Of a stretch of DNA of 64,000 nt, positions 17,455-26,313 are shown piece after piece. The position numbers and the translations under genes are program-made. The stretch is from the NCBI GenBank assembly GCA_949295465.1, contig CASFKY010000009.1, forward strand, positions 1 through 64,000. Reading direction: 5' to 3'. Under the pieces are notes generated by a model, which did not search any database, had not been told where the DNA came from, and was given only the letters and a program-made list of their open reading frames with translations. How positions within the stretch are numbered: position 1 is the first letter of the stretch; each line of letters opens with the position of its first letter. This stretch comes from an uncultured Oscillospiraceae bacterium. GTDB taxonomy: Bacteria > Bacillota > Clostridia > Oscillospirales > Ruminococcaceae.

Positions 17455-17730
17455 TTATTTCGCCACGGCGTCCTTCAGGGCCTTGCCGGCCTTGAAACCG
17501 GGAACCTTGGCGGCGGCGATGGTCATGGGCTCGCCGGTGCGGGGGTTGCGGCCGGGATGAGCGGCGCGCTCACGAACCTCAAAAACGCCAAAGCCGGCGA
17601 TGGACACCTTGTCCCCCTCGGCCAGAGCGTTGGAAATAGAGCTCAGAACGGTGTTGACGGCCTGCTCGGCATCCTTACGGGTCAGCTTGGCCTCTTCCGC
17701 AACTTTCACAATCAGTTCTGCTTTCGTCAT
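17455..17730 (-). CDS. hup: DNA-binding protein HU
   Basis: A 91-residue histone-like protein. [22 protein letters not shown] and [22 protein letters not shown] are the dimer helices and the DNA-binding arm with the conserved RNPRTG turn. It bends and compacts DNA. ATG 17730 follows TTTGGAGGTATTATAG. In Bacillus hbs is elsewhere, but HU next to mazG and yabO is common in Clostridia. The strong terminator right after the gene fits a highly expressed single-gene transcript. Confidence 0.96.
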   Translation of the reverse strand: MTKAELIVKVAEEAKLTRKDAEQAVNTVLSSISNALAEGDKVSIAGFGVFEVRERAAHPGRNPRTGEPMTIAAAKVPGFKAGKALKDAVAK

Positions 17731-17790
17731 CTATAATACCTCCAAATATATTTCAGCACAGGGGGCTTTGTCCCTCCGGTACTATCCTTG

Positions 17791-18486
17791 TTACCGCCCG
17801 CAGGCCTCGCTCTTTTCAATCTCCTGCCGGGCAAACTCCCGGGTGTATTTTTCCAGCGCCTCTTCGGCACACACACCGTCCAGCCGGGCCGCCTGCACCA
17901 GCAAAAACAGCGCCCTGCCATAGGCTTCGGCACTGCTCTCCCCGCCCAGAGCCGCCACCTGGGCGGCCAGCTCCTTCAAGGCATCCGCCTTTTGGGCGGG
18001 CTGTGCCCAAAACCGCTCGTCCCGCTTCTGGGTCTTTTCGCAGTACATCAGGGCAGGCAGGGTGGCCGGCACGCTCTCCAGCTCATCCCGCAGGGTTAAC
18101 CGGCCCTTTTCCTTATCTTTGAGCGCCTGCCAGCTGTTTAAACCTGTGTTGTCCTTTGCCCCCGCGAAAATGTGGGGATGGCGGAAGATCAGCTTGCGGC
18201 ATACCCCGTCGCAGACATCCTCAAAATTGAAATGCCCCTGCTCGGCCTCCATCTGACTGTGCAGCATCACCTGCATCATCACGTCGCCCAGCTCTTCCTG
18301 CAAAAGGTGCGGGTCCTCTTTGTCGATGGCCTCCAGCACCTCATAGGTCTCCTCCACAAAATTTTTGCGGATGGACCGGTGGGTCTGGACTTTATCCCAG
18401 GGGCATCCCTCTGCCGGATCCCGCAGGATGCGGATGATGGCCTCAAGATCCCTTGCATCGTATTTTTCTTTTTCGGGATACTCCAC
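17791..18486 (-). CDS. mazG: Nucleoside triphosphate pyrophosphohydrolase MazG
   Basis: MazG hydrolyses (d)NTPs to NMP and pyrophosphate and clears aberrant nucleotides. The 231-residue protein has the active N-terminal domain: CPWDKVQTHRSIRKNFVEET, then EETYEVLEAID and EELGDVMMQV with the EExxE and ExxD metal ligands. The C-terminal half resembles a degenerate second MazG domain. The GTG start at 18486 (GAGGGGG upstream) is preferred, since upstream in-frame sequence is low-complexity and Lys-rich. First gene of the cluster. Confidence 0.9.
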   Translation of the reverse strand: MEYPEKEKYDARDLEAIIRILRDPAEGCPWDKVQTHRSIRKNFVEETYEVLEAIDKEDPHLLQEELGDVMMQVMLHSQMEAEQGHFNFEDVCDGVCRKLIFRHPHIFAGAKDNTGLNSWQALKDKEKGRLTLRDELESVPATLPALMYCEKTQKRDERFWAQPAQKADALKELAAQVAALGGESSAEAYGRALFLLVQAARLDGVCAEEALEKYTREFARQEIEKSEACGR

Positions 18487-18790
18487 TCTCCAAAGCCCCC
18501 TCGCCAAGCCCGAAGTCTTAACCATTCTACCAAAGACAGAGGGGCTTTTCAAGTGTTGTTTTGCCCCTTTTTCCCCTCTTAAGGCCGAAAAAAGGGACTT
18601 TTGGGCTCTGCGGACGGTTTTTCGGCATTTGTCACCTTTTTTTGCCCGTTTTTCTCTGATTTTTGGCCGGTTTTTGCTTTTTGAAAGGGAAATCTGTTCT
18701 TTCGTGCAGATTTTGCGGCCCAGAGATTGAAAAAGGCCGCTTTTTTTGTCATAATAGGTACAACCTATATCGAGAGGATGTATCAGCGTC
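18487..18790. other. Gene-free stretch between mazG and xpt
   Basis: About 300 nt without a gene, T-rich on the plus strand. A candidate xpt promoter TTGAAA-N17-CATAAT lies at 18727-18755. A hairpin GCGGCC (18715-18720) / GGCCGC (18735-18740) followed by seven T overlaps it. No purine-riboswitch core is visible despite the xpt gene downstream. Confidence 0.5.
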
Positions 18791-19372
18791 ATGAAATTTT
18801 TGGAGGATCGGATCCGTCAGGAGGGCCAGGTGCGGCCCGGCAACATTTTAAAGGTGGACTGTTTTCTGAATCACCAGCTGGACGTGGCCCTTCTGGACGA
18901 GATCGGCCGCGCCTTTTATGAAAAATACAAAGACCGGGGCATCACCCGCATCCTGACCATTGAGTCCTCGGGCATTGCCATCGCCTGTATGACCGCCCGG
19001 TATTTCGGGGTGCCGGTGGTGTTTGCCAAAAAGGCCAAGAGCAAGAACCTGGACGGAGACGTGTACACCTCGGTAGTCCATTCCTTTACCTACGGGCGGG
19101 ATTACGACATCACCCTGGCCAAAAAGTTTCTGGGGCCTCAGGACACAGTCCTGCTGGTGGACGATTTCCTGGCGGTGGGCAAGGCCATGAACGGCATGCT
19201 GGACATCTGCGGCCAGGCGGGAGCCCGGGTGGCAGGCATCGGCATTGCCATCGAGAAGGGGTTCCAGCCCGGCGGGGCCGCCCTGCGCAAGGCCGGCTAC
19301 GACCTGACCAGCCTGGCCATTGTGGACGCCATGGGCGACGACGGGAGCATCACCTTCCGGGAAGAAGACTGA
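18791..19372 (+). CDS. xpt: Xanthine phosphoribosyltransferase
   Basis: A 193-residue salvage enzyme converting xanthine and PRPP to XMP. The PRPP-binding motif is [14 protein letters not shown] (about 118-131), and the N-terminal [23 protein letters not shown] block is characteristic of Xpt rather than Hpt or Apt. Length matches. The start is ATG 18791. In Bacillus xpt is controlled by a purine riboswitch, which is not apparent here. It is monocistronic, ending at a strong terminator. Confidence 0.94.
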   Translation: MKFLEDRIRQEGQVRPGNILKVDCFLNHQLDVALLDEIGRAFYEKYKDRGITRILTIESSGIAIACMTARYFGVPVVFAKKAKSKNLDGDVYTSVVHSFTYGRDYDITLAKKFLGPQDTVLLVDDFLAVGKAMNGMLDICGQAGARVAGIGIAIEKGFQPGGAALRKAGYDLTSLAIVDAMGDDGSITFREED

Positions 19373-19389
19373 CTTGGAACTGCAACAGA

Positions 19390-19434
19390 AAAAGGGGAAG
19401 AGCCCGGCCGGGCCCTTCCCCTTTTATTTTTATT
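19390..19434. terminator. Terminator between xpt and the convergent CmpB gene
   Basis: AAAGGGGAAG-GCCCGG pairs with CCGGGC-CTTCCCCTTTT, T-rich on the plus side and A-rich on the other; likely bidirectional. Confidence 0.85.
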
Positions 19435-20752
19435 TGGATACGGTTTTCATGTTGGGCCAGGTCCACTGGATGAGGGAGTCCGGGTACTGGCTGTCCATAA
19501 AGACCTCGATGGAGTTGCGGGGCGCCTGGCCCTCCTGCCGGTCCAGATAGCGCACCATGGCTGCCGCCGAGATGAGCATGTCGGCGCAGAGCAGCACCAC
19601 CGCCGCCCAGGTGAGCACGGTGCCCGGCACCGGGGGCCACTTCTCGATAAAAGCCGAGAGGAAAGGATAGAGGATCTTGATCCACACCACGCTCAGGATG
19701 CCCCAGAACAGCATGAACAGCACATTGGTGCGCCCGCCGATATTCAGTGGCATCTGGCTGTAATCCCAGAATACCGTGCCGAAGACCAGCTCGGTGAGGA
19801 CGCTGCACATATACTCATAAAAGCCGCCCAGGAAAAAGCCGCCGATAAAGATATATCGGTCATCCCGGCGGGCCAGAGGCTCCAGCAGTACGGTGAGCAG
19901 CACCGCCCCAAAGCCCCACACCACGCTGAAGGTGCCGTACAAAAGGCTGGAGCGGCTCATCAGCACCCCGGACACTGCAAAAACATACACCGTCTCGATC
20001 CAGTCCCCCAGCAGCGAGCAGATCACAAAGACCCAGATCAGCTTGGGCAGGCAGAGCCCCCGGGCAAACTTCTTTTCCTTGGGCTCGCCGAATCCCTTGC
20101 CGGTGGGCTTTGCCTGCCGGAATTCGGGGAAGGCCTTGCACATGCGCTCCCGCAAGAGGCCGTACAGCTTTTGGCCCAGACTTTTTTTGGCAGCCTGGAG
20201 CCCCTCCGGCACCCGGCCCTCGGCCAAAAAATCGTCCTGCCGGCTCTTGGTGATGAGGGCAATGGTGGCCGCCATATCCACGGCCCACAACCCCGTCAGG
20301 CAGCCCACCAGGATTTTCAGCACAAGGCCCGGGATCAACTGGCTGAGCAGGAACACAAAAGGATGCACCAGGTAAAGCGTCAGCATGGCCAACGCCCCCC
20401 ACAGACAGGAATACACAAGGCCGTGCCAGCTGTGCAGGGCAATGACCTCCTGGCTGAACCTCTCGAAAGAGCGGCCGGTCATTTTTTCTTCCAGCCAGCC
20501 GGTGAAGAATTCCACCACATTGGCCAGCACCATGCAGGCCACCAGCTGTACCGGGATGTTACCCCCCATGTCCCGCAAAAATACCAGGATCAGGCACATG
20601 GCCGCCCCGTAGGCCGGGCAGATCGGACCGTTGAACAGCCCTCGGTTGACAAACCGGCCGGTGCGAAAGGCCGCCCAGGCCACCTCCAGCGCCCAGCCCA
20701 TCAGGGAATAGACAAAGAAGAAAAAGCCCAGCTCCCAGATTGTATAGCTCAT
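19430..20752 (-). CDS. Putative ABC transporter permease, duplicated CmpB-type membrane protein
   Basis: A 440-residue polytopic membrane protein with about ten helices. The N-terminal half has VYSLMGWALEVAWAAFRTG and NRGLFNGPICPAYG, typical of the putative permease family PF06541 (CmpB). The C-terminal half repeats the pattern with SLLGDWIETV and SSLLYGTFSVVWGFGAVLLT, so the protein is probably a tandem duplication joined by a charged linker (about 190-245). No ATPase partner is next to it, so a transport role is unproven. Start ATG 20752 follows GGGATGAGG; 17 nt downstream of the yerC-like gene, probably cotranscribed. Confidence 0.78.
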   Translation of the reverse strand: MSYTIWELGFFFFVYSLMGWALEVAWAAFRTGRFVNRGLFNGPICPAYGAAMCLILVFLRDMGGNIPVQLVACMVLANVVEFFTGWLEEKMTGRSFERFSQEVIALHSWHGLVYSCLWGALAMLTLYLVHPFVFLLSQLIPGLVLKILVGCLTGLWAVDMAATIALITKSRQDDFLAEGRVPEGLQAAKKSLGQKLYGLLRERMCKAFPEFRQAKPTGKGFGEPKEKKFARGLCLPKLIWVFVICSLLGDWIETVYVFAVSGVLMSRSSLLYGTFSVVWGFGAVLLTVLLEPLARRDDRYIFIGGFFLGGFYEYMCSVLTELVFGTVFWDYSQMPLNIGGRTNVLFMLFWGILSVVWIKILYPFLSAFIEKWPPVPGTVLTWAAVVLLCADMLISAAAMVRYLDRQEGQAPRNSIEVFMDSQYPDSLIQWTWPNMKTVSK

Positions 20753-20769
20753 GAAAACCTCATCCCGGC

Positions 20770-21093
20770 TCAGCGGCCGTCTTTTTTGTTGGTTTCGTCC
20801 AGAGCGCCGATCCGCTCCAGCACCTCCCGATAGCCGCCGGTGCCGTACTGGATGCACCGATTGATCCGGCTGATGGTGGCAGTGCTGATCTCCACGCTCT
20901 TGACGATCTGGTCATAGGTTCTGCCCTCCAGGAGAAGCCGCGCCCCCTCCAGCCGCTGGGCCATATCCCCCAGCTCCTTCATGGTGCACAGATCCTCAAA
21001 GAAGGTATAGCAGTCCTCCAGACTCTCCAAAGACAGTATGGCCCGAAACAGACGGTCGGTAGAAGGGTTTTTCAATTGCTTTTTTTCCGCCAT
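20770..21093 (-). CDS. YerC/YecD family TrpR-related DNA-binding protein
   Basis: A 107-residue helical regulator of the TrpR superfamily. LEDLCTMKELGDMAQRLEGARLLLEGRTYDQIVKSVEISTATISRINRCI shows the characteristic helix-turn-helix (GRTYDQIVKSVEISTATISR). Its ligand and targets are unknown in most bacteria. ATG 21093 follows GGAAAGGGAG. The upstream region has an imperfect CACTT...AAGTG dyad near 21168-21182 that could be its operator; this is weak. Confidence 0.88.
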   Translation of the reverse strand: MAEKKQLKNPSTDRLFRAILSLESLEDCYTFFEDLCTMKELGDMAQRLEGARLLLEGRTYDQIVKSVEISTATISRINRCIQYGTGGYREVLERIGALDETNKKDGR

Positions 21094-21190
21094 AACAGCC
21101 AGCTCCCTTTCCGGGGCCAAAGGCCCTCTTTTCCGGCAATTTTTGCCGCTGTAGCACTATATCACTTCACAGTGCAAAAGTGTTCATCTG

Positions 21191-21230
21191 AAAAAGCAGC
21201 CCGCCGCATCCCAAAACGCGGCGGGCTGCC
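21191..21230 (-). terminator. Intrinsic terminator after tsf
   Basis: Minus strand GCAGCCCGCCGC and GCGGCGGGCTGC form a perfect 12-bp stem followed by TTTTT. Confidence 0.9.
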
Positions 21231-21257
21231 GTCAGCGATTCATGGCTACAGGGAGGC

Positions 21258-22178
21258 TCAGCCCATCATGCTGGCCACTTCGGCGGCAAAGTTGTCCTGC
21301 CGCTTCTCCAGGCCCTCGCCCTTGGCAAAGCGCACAAAGCGGGTGATCTTGATGTCGCCGCCCAGCTCCTTGGCAACCTTCTGGGTGTACTTCTCTACGC
21401 TCAGGTCGCCGTCCTTGACGAACTCCTGCTCTACCAGGCAGTTCTCCTTGTAGAACTTGTTCAGCTTGCCCACGATCATCTTCTCTTTGATGGCGTCGGG
21501 CTTGTTGGCGGTCTTGGGATCGTTGGCCATCTGAGCCAGCATGATCTCCTTCTCCTTGGCGATCACGTCCTCAGGCACTTCCTCGCGGCACAGGTAGCTG
21601 GGGCTGACAGCCGCCACCTGCATGGCGATGTCCTTGCCGTACTCCTCGAACTCGGGCTTGGCAGCGATCTCGTCGCTGGTCTCGAAGTTCACCAGCACCG
21701 CATAGACGCCGCCGGCATGGATGTAGGCGGCGCAGACGCCCTCGTAGCGGACGAAGCGGCGGATCTTGATGTTCTCCTTGATGACCAGGATCAGGTCATT
21801 CAGGGCGCCCTGCACGGTGGTGTCGCCCATCTTGCAGTTCAGCAGGGCCTCCACGTCGGCGGGGTTCTCCTTCATGACGACGCCGGCCACTTCCTTGACG
21901 AAGTTCACGAACTTCTCATTCTTGGCCACGAAGTCGGTCTCGGCGTTCACCTCAACCACAACGCCCACCTTGCACTCGGGGCAGTAATCCGCGTAGACCA
22001 TGCCCTCGGCAGCAATGCGGCCAGCCTTCTTGGCGGCGGTGGCCAGGCCCTTTTCCCGCAGCAGCTCAATGGCCTTGGTGAAGTCGCCGTCGGCCTCGGT
22101 CAGGGCCTTCTTGCACTCCATCATGCCGCAGTCGGTCTGCTTGCGCAGTTCCATTACGTCTTTTGCAGAAATTGCCAT
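21258..22178 (-). CDS. tsf: Elongation factor Ts
   Basis: EF-Ts exchanges GDP for GTP on EF-Tu. The 306-residue protein starts MAISAKDVMELRKQTDCGMM with the N-terminal UBA-like domain (TDCGMMECKKALTEADGD, variant of the TDVGF motif), followed by NAETDFVAKNEKF and the core dimerisation repeats. ATG 22178 follows GAAAGGGGAATAAAACC. It is 28 nt after rpsB, the universal rpsB-tsf arrangement, and ends at a perfect terminator. Confidence 0.97.
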   Translation of the reverse strand: MAISAKDVMELRKQTDCGMMECKKALTEADGDFTKAIELLREKGLATAAKKAGRIAAEGMVYADYCPECKVGVVVEVNAETDFVAKNEKFVNFVKEVAGVVMKENPADVEALLNCKMGDTTVQGALNDLILVIKENIKIRRFVRYEGVCAAYIHAGGVYAVLVNFETSDEIAAKPEFEEYGKDIAMQVAAVSPSYLCREEVPEDVIAKEKEIMLAQMANDPKTANKPDAIKEKMIVGKLNKFYKENCLVEQEFVKDGDLSVEKYTQKVAKELGGDIKITRFVRFAKGEGLEKRQDNFAAEVASMMG

Positions 22179-22206
22179 GGTTTTATTCCCCTTTCTGGTT
22201 CTTTGC

Positions 22207-22932
22207 TCAGGCCTCGGCGGCTTCTTCCTGAGCGGCCTCTTCGGTCTGCTCGCCCTGCTTGCCCTCCAGCGCAGCGTCAGCCATCGCGCCGGCGATCAGA
22301 CGGACGGCACGGATGGCGTCATCGTTGCCGGGGATCACGTAGTCGATCTCGTCGGGGTTGCAGTTGGTGTCCACAATGGCCACGATGGGAATGTGCAGCT
22401 TGCGGGCCTCGGAGACGGCGATCCGCTCCTTGTGGGGGTCCACAATAAACAGGGCCTTGGGCAGGCTGGCCATGTTCTTCACGCCGCCCAGGAACTTCTC
22501 CAGCTTCTCGATCTCCAGCTGCAGCTTGACAACTTCCTTCTTGGGCAGCAGATCGAAGGTGCCGTCCTCGCTCATCTTCTTGAGCTGCTCCAGGCGGTCG
22601 ATCCGCTTGCGGATGGTGCGGAAGTTGGTGAGCATGCCGCCCAGCCACCGGGCGTTCACATAGTGCATACCGCAGCGGGTAGCCTCATCGCGGATGGACT
22701 CCTGAGCCTGCTTCTTGGTACCGACAAACAGGATGTCGCCGCCCTCGGCGGCCACGTCGCGGACAAAGTTATAAGCCTCGTCCAGCTTCTTCACAGTCTT
22801 CTGCAGGTCGATGATATAGATGCCGTTGCGCTCGGTGAAGATGTACTTCGCCATTTTGGGGTTCCAGCGGCGGGTCTGATGACCGAAGTGCACGCCGGCT
22901 TCCAGAAGCTGCTTCATAGAAACTACTGCCAT
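22207..22932 (-). CDS. rpsB: 30S ribosomal protein S2
   Basis: A 241-residue S2 protein: [40 protein letters not shown], and [19 protein letters not shown] are diagnostic. The C-terminus has an acidic Glu/Ala-rich tail. ATG 22932 follows GGAGGAAAATCATC. Cotranscribed with tsf from the promoter at 23039-23068, leaving a leader of about 100 nt that could hold an autogenous S2 control site; none was identified. Confidence 0.97.
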   Translation of the reverse strand: MAVVSMKQLLEAGVHFGHQTRRWNPKMAKYIFTERNGIYIIDLQKTVKKLDEAYNFVRDVAAEGGDILFVGTKKQAQESIRDEATRCGMHYVNARWLGGMLTNFRTIRKRIDRLEQLKKMSEDGTFDLLPKKEVVKLQLEIEKLEKFLGGVKNMASLPKALFIVDPHKERIAVSEARKLHIPIVAIVDTNCNPDEIDYVIPGNDDAIRAVRLIAGAMADAALEGKQGEQTEEAAQEEAAEA

Positions 22933-23038
22933 GATGATTTTCCTCCAAAATATTGTTTTTCCTCCGCATTGCATCCATGCTCCCCAACCCCTTTCAGGGC
23001 ACAAGAAAGCAAAGCAATGCGTGCGTATTGCCTTGATA

Positions 23039-23068
23039 GTATAGCACACTGCCCCCCGGGAAAGCAAG
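23039..23068 (-). promoter_or_regulatory. Promoter of rpsB-tsf
   Basis: Minus strand TTGCTT (23063-23068), 18-nt spacer, TATACT (23039-23044). Confidence 0.6.
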
Positions 23069-23160
23069 GAAAAAATCCGCTTTTGAGCCGGTTTTTGCCA
23101 AGTTTTCCCCTTTGCCGGCCCCGGCGGGCCGACAGGGGCCGGTTCTGTGCATTCTGACGG

Positions 23161-25080
23161 CTATTCTTCCCCTTCCAGAAGATATTCTTGGCCGAAAAGC
23201 AGGTCGTATTCCAGCAGCCAGTGGTTTTGGTACCACTCCATCTGCTCATCGGTGAGCTGCTGGGTGATGGTGCCGTCCGGGTCCACGGTGGTGCCCAGGG
23301 TCCGGCTGCGGTAGCCCTGGCTCAGCTGCCGGGTGAGATACTCAAAATACAGCGGCTTTTGGAGCCCGTACAGGTCCATCATCACCGGGCTCACCTCGTA
23401 GGCGCCAATGGTGCCCAGCTCCACCGGCTGCTGCCAGTAGTTACTCCAGATCAAGAGATCAGTCTGATGCAACTGGGGGTCGTTGCTGTCGGCGCTGGCA
23501 TAGCCGGTGGAGGTGTAGACCTCGTAGCCGCTGCCGATGGGGTTGTAGTGGTCACCCCAGAATACCAGGATCACCGGCTCGCTCACCCCTGAAAAATACT
23601 CGGTCAGCTGGCCCAGCATGGCGTCTGCCTCCCAGCAGCCGGTGGCGAAATCCTCCAGCGCCCCGATGGTCTCGGCGTCCATCCCCTCGGGGTCCTCCAG
23701 CACCCGCACCCGCTCATCGTCCGGGTAATTCTTTGCGCTGTAGCTGGTGTGGTTCTGCATGGTCACCGCGTGGAGGAAGAGGGGCCCGTCCCCCTCACGC
23801 TCCTCGTAGGCGCTGATGATCTGCCGGGCCATCTCCGCGTCGGTCACCAGCCCGCCCTGCCAGTACTCGGGCCGCTTTTTTTCGGGGTTGACCATGTCCT
23901 CCAGCCCGATAAAGGTATCGATGCCCATATTGGGATAGGCGGTGATCCGGCTCCAGAACTTTTTGTAGTAGCCGTGGATGGCCAGGGTCTCGTAGCCGAA
24001 CTCCTCTTTCAGGTAGGCGGGCAGCGCAAAAGTGGGGCTGGTGACATGCTGCTGGTAAGGCTTGCAGCCGGTGGGCAGGTAGGCGCAGGAGTGGCCGGTG
24101 AGGGCCTCGAACTCCACATCGCAGGTGCCCCCGCCGAAGCTGGGGCTGTACACCCGGCCCCAGGCCGAAATCTCCTGCAATTTGTGGAGATTGGGGCAGA
24201 TCTCCCGGTCAAAGGTGACACCGTAGTCCTCCAGCCGGCTCACATCCCAGAAGGACTCGTCCATCACATAGATGATGGTGGGCTCGTCCACCCCGGTCTG
24301 CCCCTGGGCGGCATAGCTGCCCGCAAAGAGGGGGTCCGGCTGGGGCTGGGAGAGCAGCTCTTCCTTCAGGGCCAGCACCGACTCCTCGCTGTAATCCTCA
24401 GGCTCGTCGATGTCCAGGTTTTGCAGGTTGGTCATAAAGCCGGTGATCACGCCGTAATAGCGATAATATCGGTCCTGCATCCATTCGTCCGGCACAATGC
24501 CCAGGTCCAGGGTGCCCTGGGGCTGCAAATACACCCCGAACACGATGCCCAGCAAAAGGGACACGCTGAGGGCCGCCTCCACCAGCCGCTTTTTCCAGCC
24601 GGGGGTGATCTTGGGCAAAAAGGCCGCCAGCACGGTTGCCGCCAGCACCAGGGCCAGGGAAACTTTCATGGATGTCTGCCAGACAAGCCCCGCCTTGCCC
24701 ACCACCTGGGTGGCTTCCTCAAACTGGGAAAAATCCCAGGGCAGGAAAGGCTCGCCCCGCAGCTGCAATTCAAAGAAGCAGACGGCGGCGGGCAGGCAGC
24801 CCAGCACTCCCACCCCCAAAGTGGCCGGCCAGTGCCGCCGGGTGAGAATCAGCAGCACCAGATAGCAGGCCAGCAACAGCAAAAAGGCCAGGTAATAGGC
24901 GTTTTTGTGGGGGAAAAAGTAACTTTGCCAGAAATCGTCCAAATCTCCCCGGTGTATCCACTCGGTGAGCACCAGAGTCAGGGCGCTGAAGCAGAAGGGC
25001 CAGAGCCACCCTGCCAGCCGCAGGGCCCACCGGGGCCGGGCGGGCCGGAGCGCCGTCTGCCCTTGGCTATGTATCCACAC
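23161..25080 (-). CDS. LTA synthase family sulfatase-like membrane protein
   Basis: A 639-residue alkaline-phosphatase-superfamily protein of the lipoteichoic acid synthase type. The N-terminal ~185 residues carry five membrane helices; the extracellular domain starts near 265 (EPTIIYVMDESFWD, metal ligand Glu275). The catalytic threonine is Thr319 in FGGGTCDVEFEALTGH, and WGDHYNP supplies further metal ligands. It would transfer glycerol phosphate from phosphatidylglycerol to a glycolipid anchor or another polymer. The start appears to be GTG 25080. It is monocistronic. Whether the product is true LTA or a modified polymer cannot be told. Confidence 0.88.
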   Translation of the reverse strand: MWIHSQGQTALRPARPRWALRLAGWLWPFCFSALTLVLTEWIHRGDLDDFWQSYFFPHKNAYYLAFLLLLACYLVLLILTRRHWPATLGVGVLGCLPAAVCFFELQLRGEPFLPWDFSQFEEATQVVGKAGLVWQTSMKVSLALVLAATVLAAFLPKITPGWKKRLVEAALSVSLLLGIVFGVYLQPQGTLDLGIVPDEWMQDRYYRYYGVITGFMTNLQNLDIDEPEDYSEESVLALKEELLSQPQPDPLFAGSYAAQGQTGVDEPTIIYVMDESFWDVSRLEDYGVTFDREICPNLHKLQEISAWGRVYSPSFGGGTCDVEFEALTGHSCAYLPTGCKPYQQHVTSPTFALPAYLKEEFGYETLAIHGYYKKFWSRITAYPNMGIDTFIGLEDMVNPEKKRPEYWQGGLVTDAEMARQIISAYEEREGDGPLFLHAVTMQNHTSYSAKNYPDDERVRVLEDPEGMDAETIGALEDFATGCWEADAMLGQLTEYFSGVSEPVILVFWGDHYNPIGSGYEVYTSTGYASADSNDPQLHQTDLLIWSNYWQQPVELGTIGAYEVSPVMMDLYGLQKPLYFEYLTRQLSQGYRSRTLGTTVDPDGTITQQLTDEQMEWYQNHWLLEYDLLFGQEYLLEGEE

Positions 25081-25202
25081 TGTGTTTTCAAAATCCTTTC
25101 CGCAAAACCGGCGGTTTGCTCATTGTATTCCTTTGGGTGCCCCGGTGCCGGGAATCGGGGGCCGCCGCAATTTCAAAGGTCCGCAAGACTTCAATACGCT
25201 TG

Positions 25203-25232
25203 ATTATACTCCTTCTGTCAAGAAAGCGTAAA
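25203..25232 (-). promoter_or_regulatory. Promoter of the LTA-synthase-like gene
   Basis: Minus strand TTTACG (25227-25232), 18-nt spacer, TATAAT (25203-25208). A TTGACA sits inside the spacer but is too close to the -10 box to act with it. Confidence 0.5.
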
Positions 25233-25243
25233 TTTTTTTGGAG

Positions 25244-25528
25244 TTATTTGTCAAACCACTTCTGAAAAAAGGGCGGCCGGCCCGCATAGCCGGCGGGAAC
25301 CTGGGTGCGCACCAATACCACATCCTGCCCCAGCTGGGCAATGTCCTGCCAGGGGATGAACAGGTCCGGCTGGCGGCCCAGCAGCCCGAAGAGCCGGGCC
25401 CGGCCAAACAGGATGATCCCCTCCACCTGGGCGGTCTGCTCATTCAGCCGCAGATCATCCGCCCGGCCCAGATTGACGCCGCTCTGCACCTGAATCACGT
25501 CCTTTTTCTTCAACTCTGTCAGGGTCAT
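25244..25528 (-). CDS. ylmC: PRC-barrel sporulation protein YlmC/YmxH family
   Basis: A 94-residue PRC-barrel protein: LTELKKKDVIQVQSGVNLGR, then LRLNEQTAQVEGIILFG and FIPWQDIAQLGQDVVLV. This matches YlmC/YmxH, small proteins of spore formers usually encoded close to sigE and sigG, as here (sigG starts 1.6 kb away). Function is undefined. ATG 25528 lacks a strong ribosome site (GGTGGG at 11 nt). Confidence 0.85.
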   Translation of the reverse strand: MTLTELKKKDVIQVQSGVNLGRADDLRLNEQTAQVEGIILFGRARLFGLLGRQPDLFIPWQDIAQLGQDVVLVRTQVPAGYAGRPPFFQKWFDK

Positions 25529-25562
25529 TTTCCCACCTCCCCGAAATAGTATATGCCGCCCT

Positions 25563-25591
25563 TTGTAAGTTCAGGCCGGATGTTGTATAAT
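25563..25591 (+). promoter_or_regulatory. Promoter of the HAD phosphatase gene
   Basis: TTGTAA (25563-25568), 17-nt spacer, TATAAT (25586-25591), about 40 nt before the ATG. Confidence 0.75.
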
Positions 25592-25632
25592 AGCCCTATC
25601 AAATCTAACCCCCTCTGTAAGGATGGAGCGCC

Positions 25633-26259
25633 ATGTATCAGAATATTGTGTTTGACCTGGGCGGCGTGGTGGTGGAATTCGCCCCCAAAAAGTACCTGCT
25701 GGACCTGTTGTGTGACGAAAAGGCCGAGGCGGAGACCGAGGCCATCGTATTCGGCAGCGAGGAGTGGAAACAGCTGGACCTGGGGCTGATGACCCGCCAG
25801 GAAGCCAACGAGATCATGCTGGAAAAGGCCCGGGAACAGGGCCGTGCCTTTGAGGTACAGGCTGTGCTGGACGACTGGATGCGGATGCTCAAGCCCATGC
25901 ACCGCACGCTGGAATTGATCCGTCGGCTGAAAAAGATGGGATATAAGGTCTATTACCTCTCCAACATTGCCCAGGACACCCTGGACTATCTGGGCCAGCA
26001 GGAGTTTTTCTCCCTGTTTGAGGGGGGCATCGGCAGCTGCCATCTGCATCTGGCCAAGCCGGATCCCCGGCTTTACAAGGCGCTGATGCTGCACTACAAC
26101 CTGGACTACGACGAGACCATTTTCATCGATGACAAAAAGGAAAACGCCCAGGCTGCCTATGCCCTGGGCATCACCGGCATCCACTACCGGGGCAATGCTT
26201 CTCTTTTGAAAGCCCTCTCCTCCTGCGGCATCCCCATCCGGGAACATCTGCTGTGGTGA
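25633..26259 (+). CDS. HAD family hydrolase, YihX-like
   Basis: A 208-residue haloacid-dehalogenase-superfamily phosphatase. Motif I is VFDLGGVVVEF with nucleophile Asp8 and Gly where the general-acid Asp often sits, as in the YihX (sugar-1-phosphatase) group. Motif II is YYLSN, motif III Lys in HLAKPDPRLY, and motif IV FIDDKKEN. A helical cap lies between motifs I and II. Substrate unknown; a sugar phosphate is plausible. ATG 25633 follows AAGGATGGAGCG. Monocistronic, with its own promoter and terminator. Confidence 0.9.
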   Translation: MYQNIVFDLGGVVVEFAPKKYLLDLLCDEKAEAETEAIVFGSEEWKQLDLGLMTRQEANEIMLEKAREQGRAFEVQAVLDDWMRMLKPMHRTLELIRRLKKMGYKVYYLSNIAQDTLDYLGQQEFFSLFEGGIGSCHLHLAKPDPRLYKALMLHYNLDYDETIFIDDKKENAQAAYALGITGIHYRGNASLLKALSSCGIPIREHLLW

Positions 26260-26280
26260 GTTTTGCCCAAAACAAAGTTC

Positions 26281-26312
26281 AAGGCCCGCGCTTTATGGTG
26301 CGGGCCTTTTGG
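26281..26312. terminator. Terminator between HAD gene and sigG
   Basis: AAGGCCCGC and GCGGGCCTT flank a 10-nt loop and are followed by TT; it serves both convergent genes. Confidence 0.8.
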
Positions 26313-26313
26313 T

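Noticed and set aside
25209..25226. TTGACA inside the LTA-synthase promoter region as the -35 box
   Set aside because: It is only 7 nt from TATAAT, too close to function with it.
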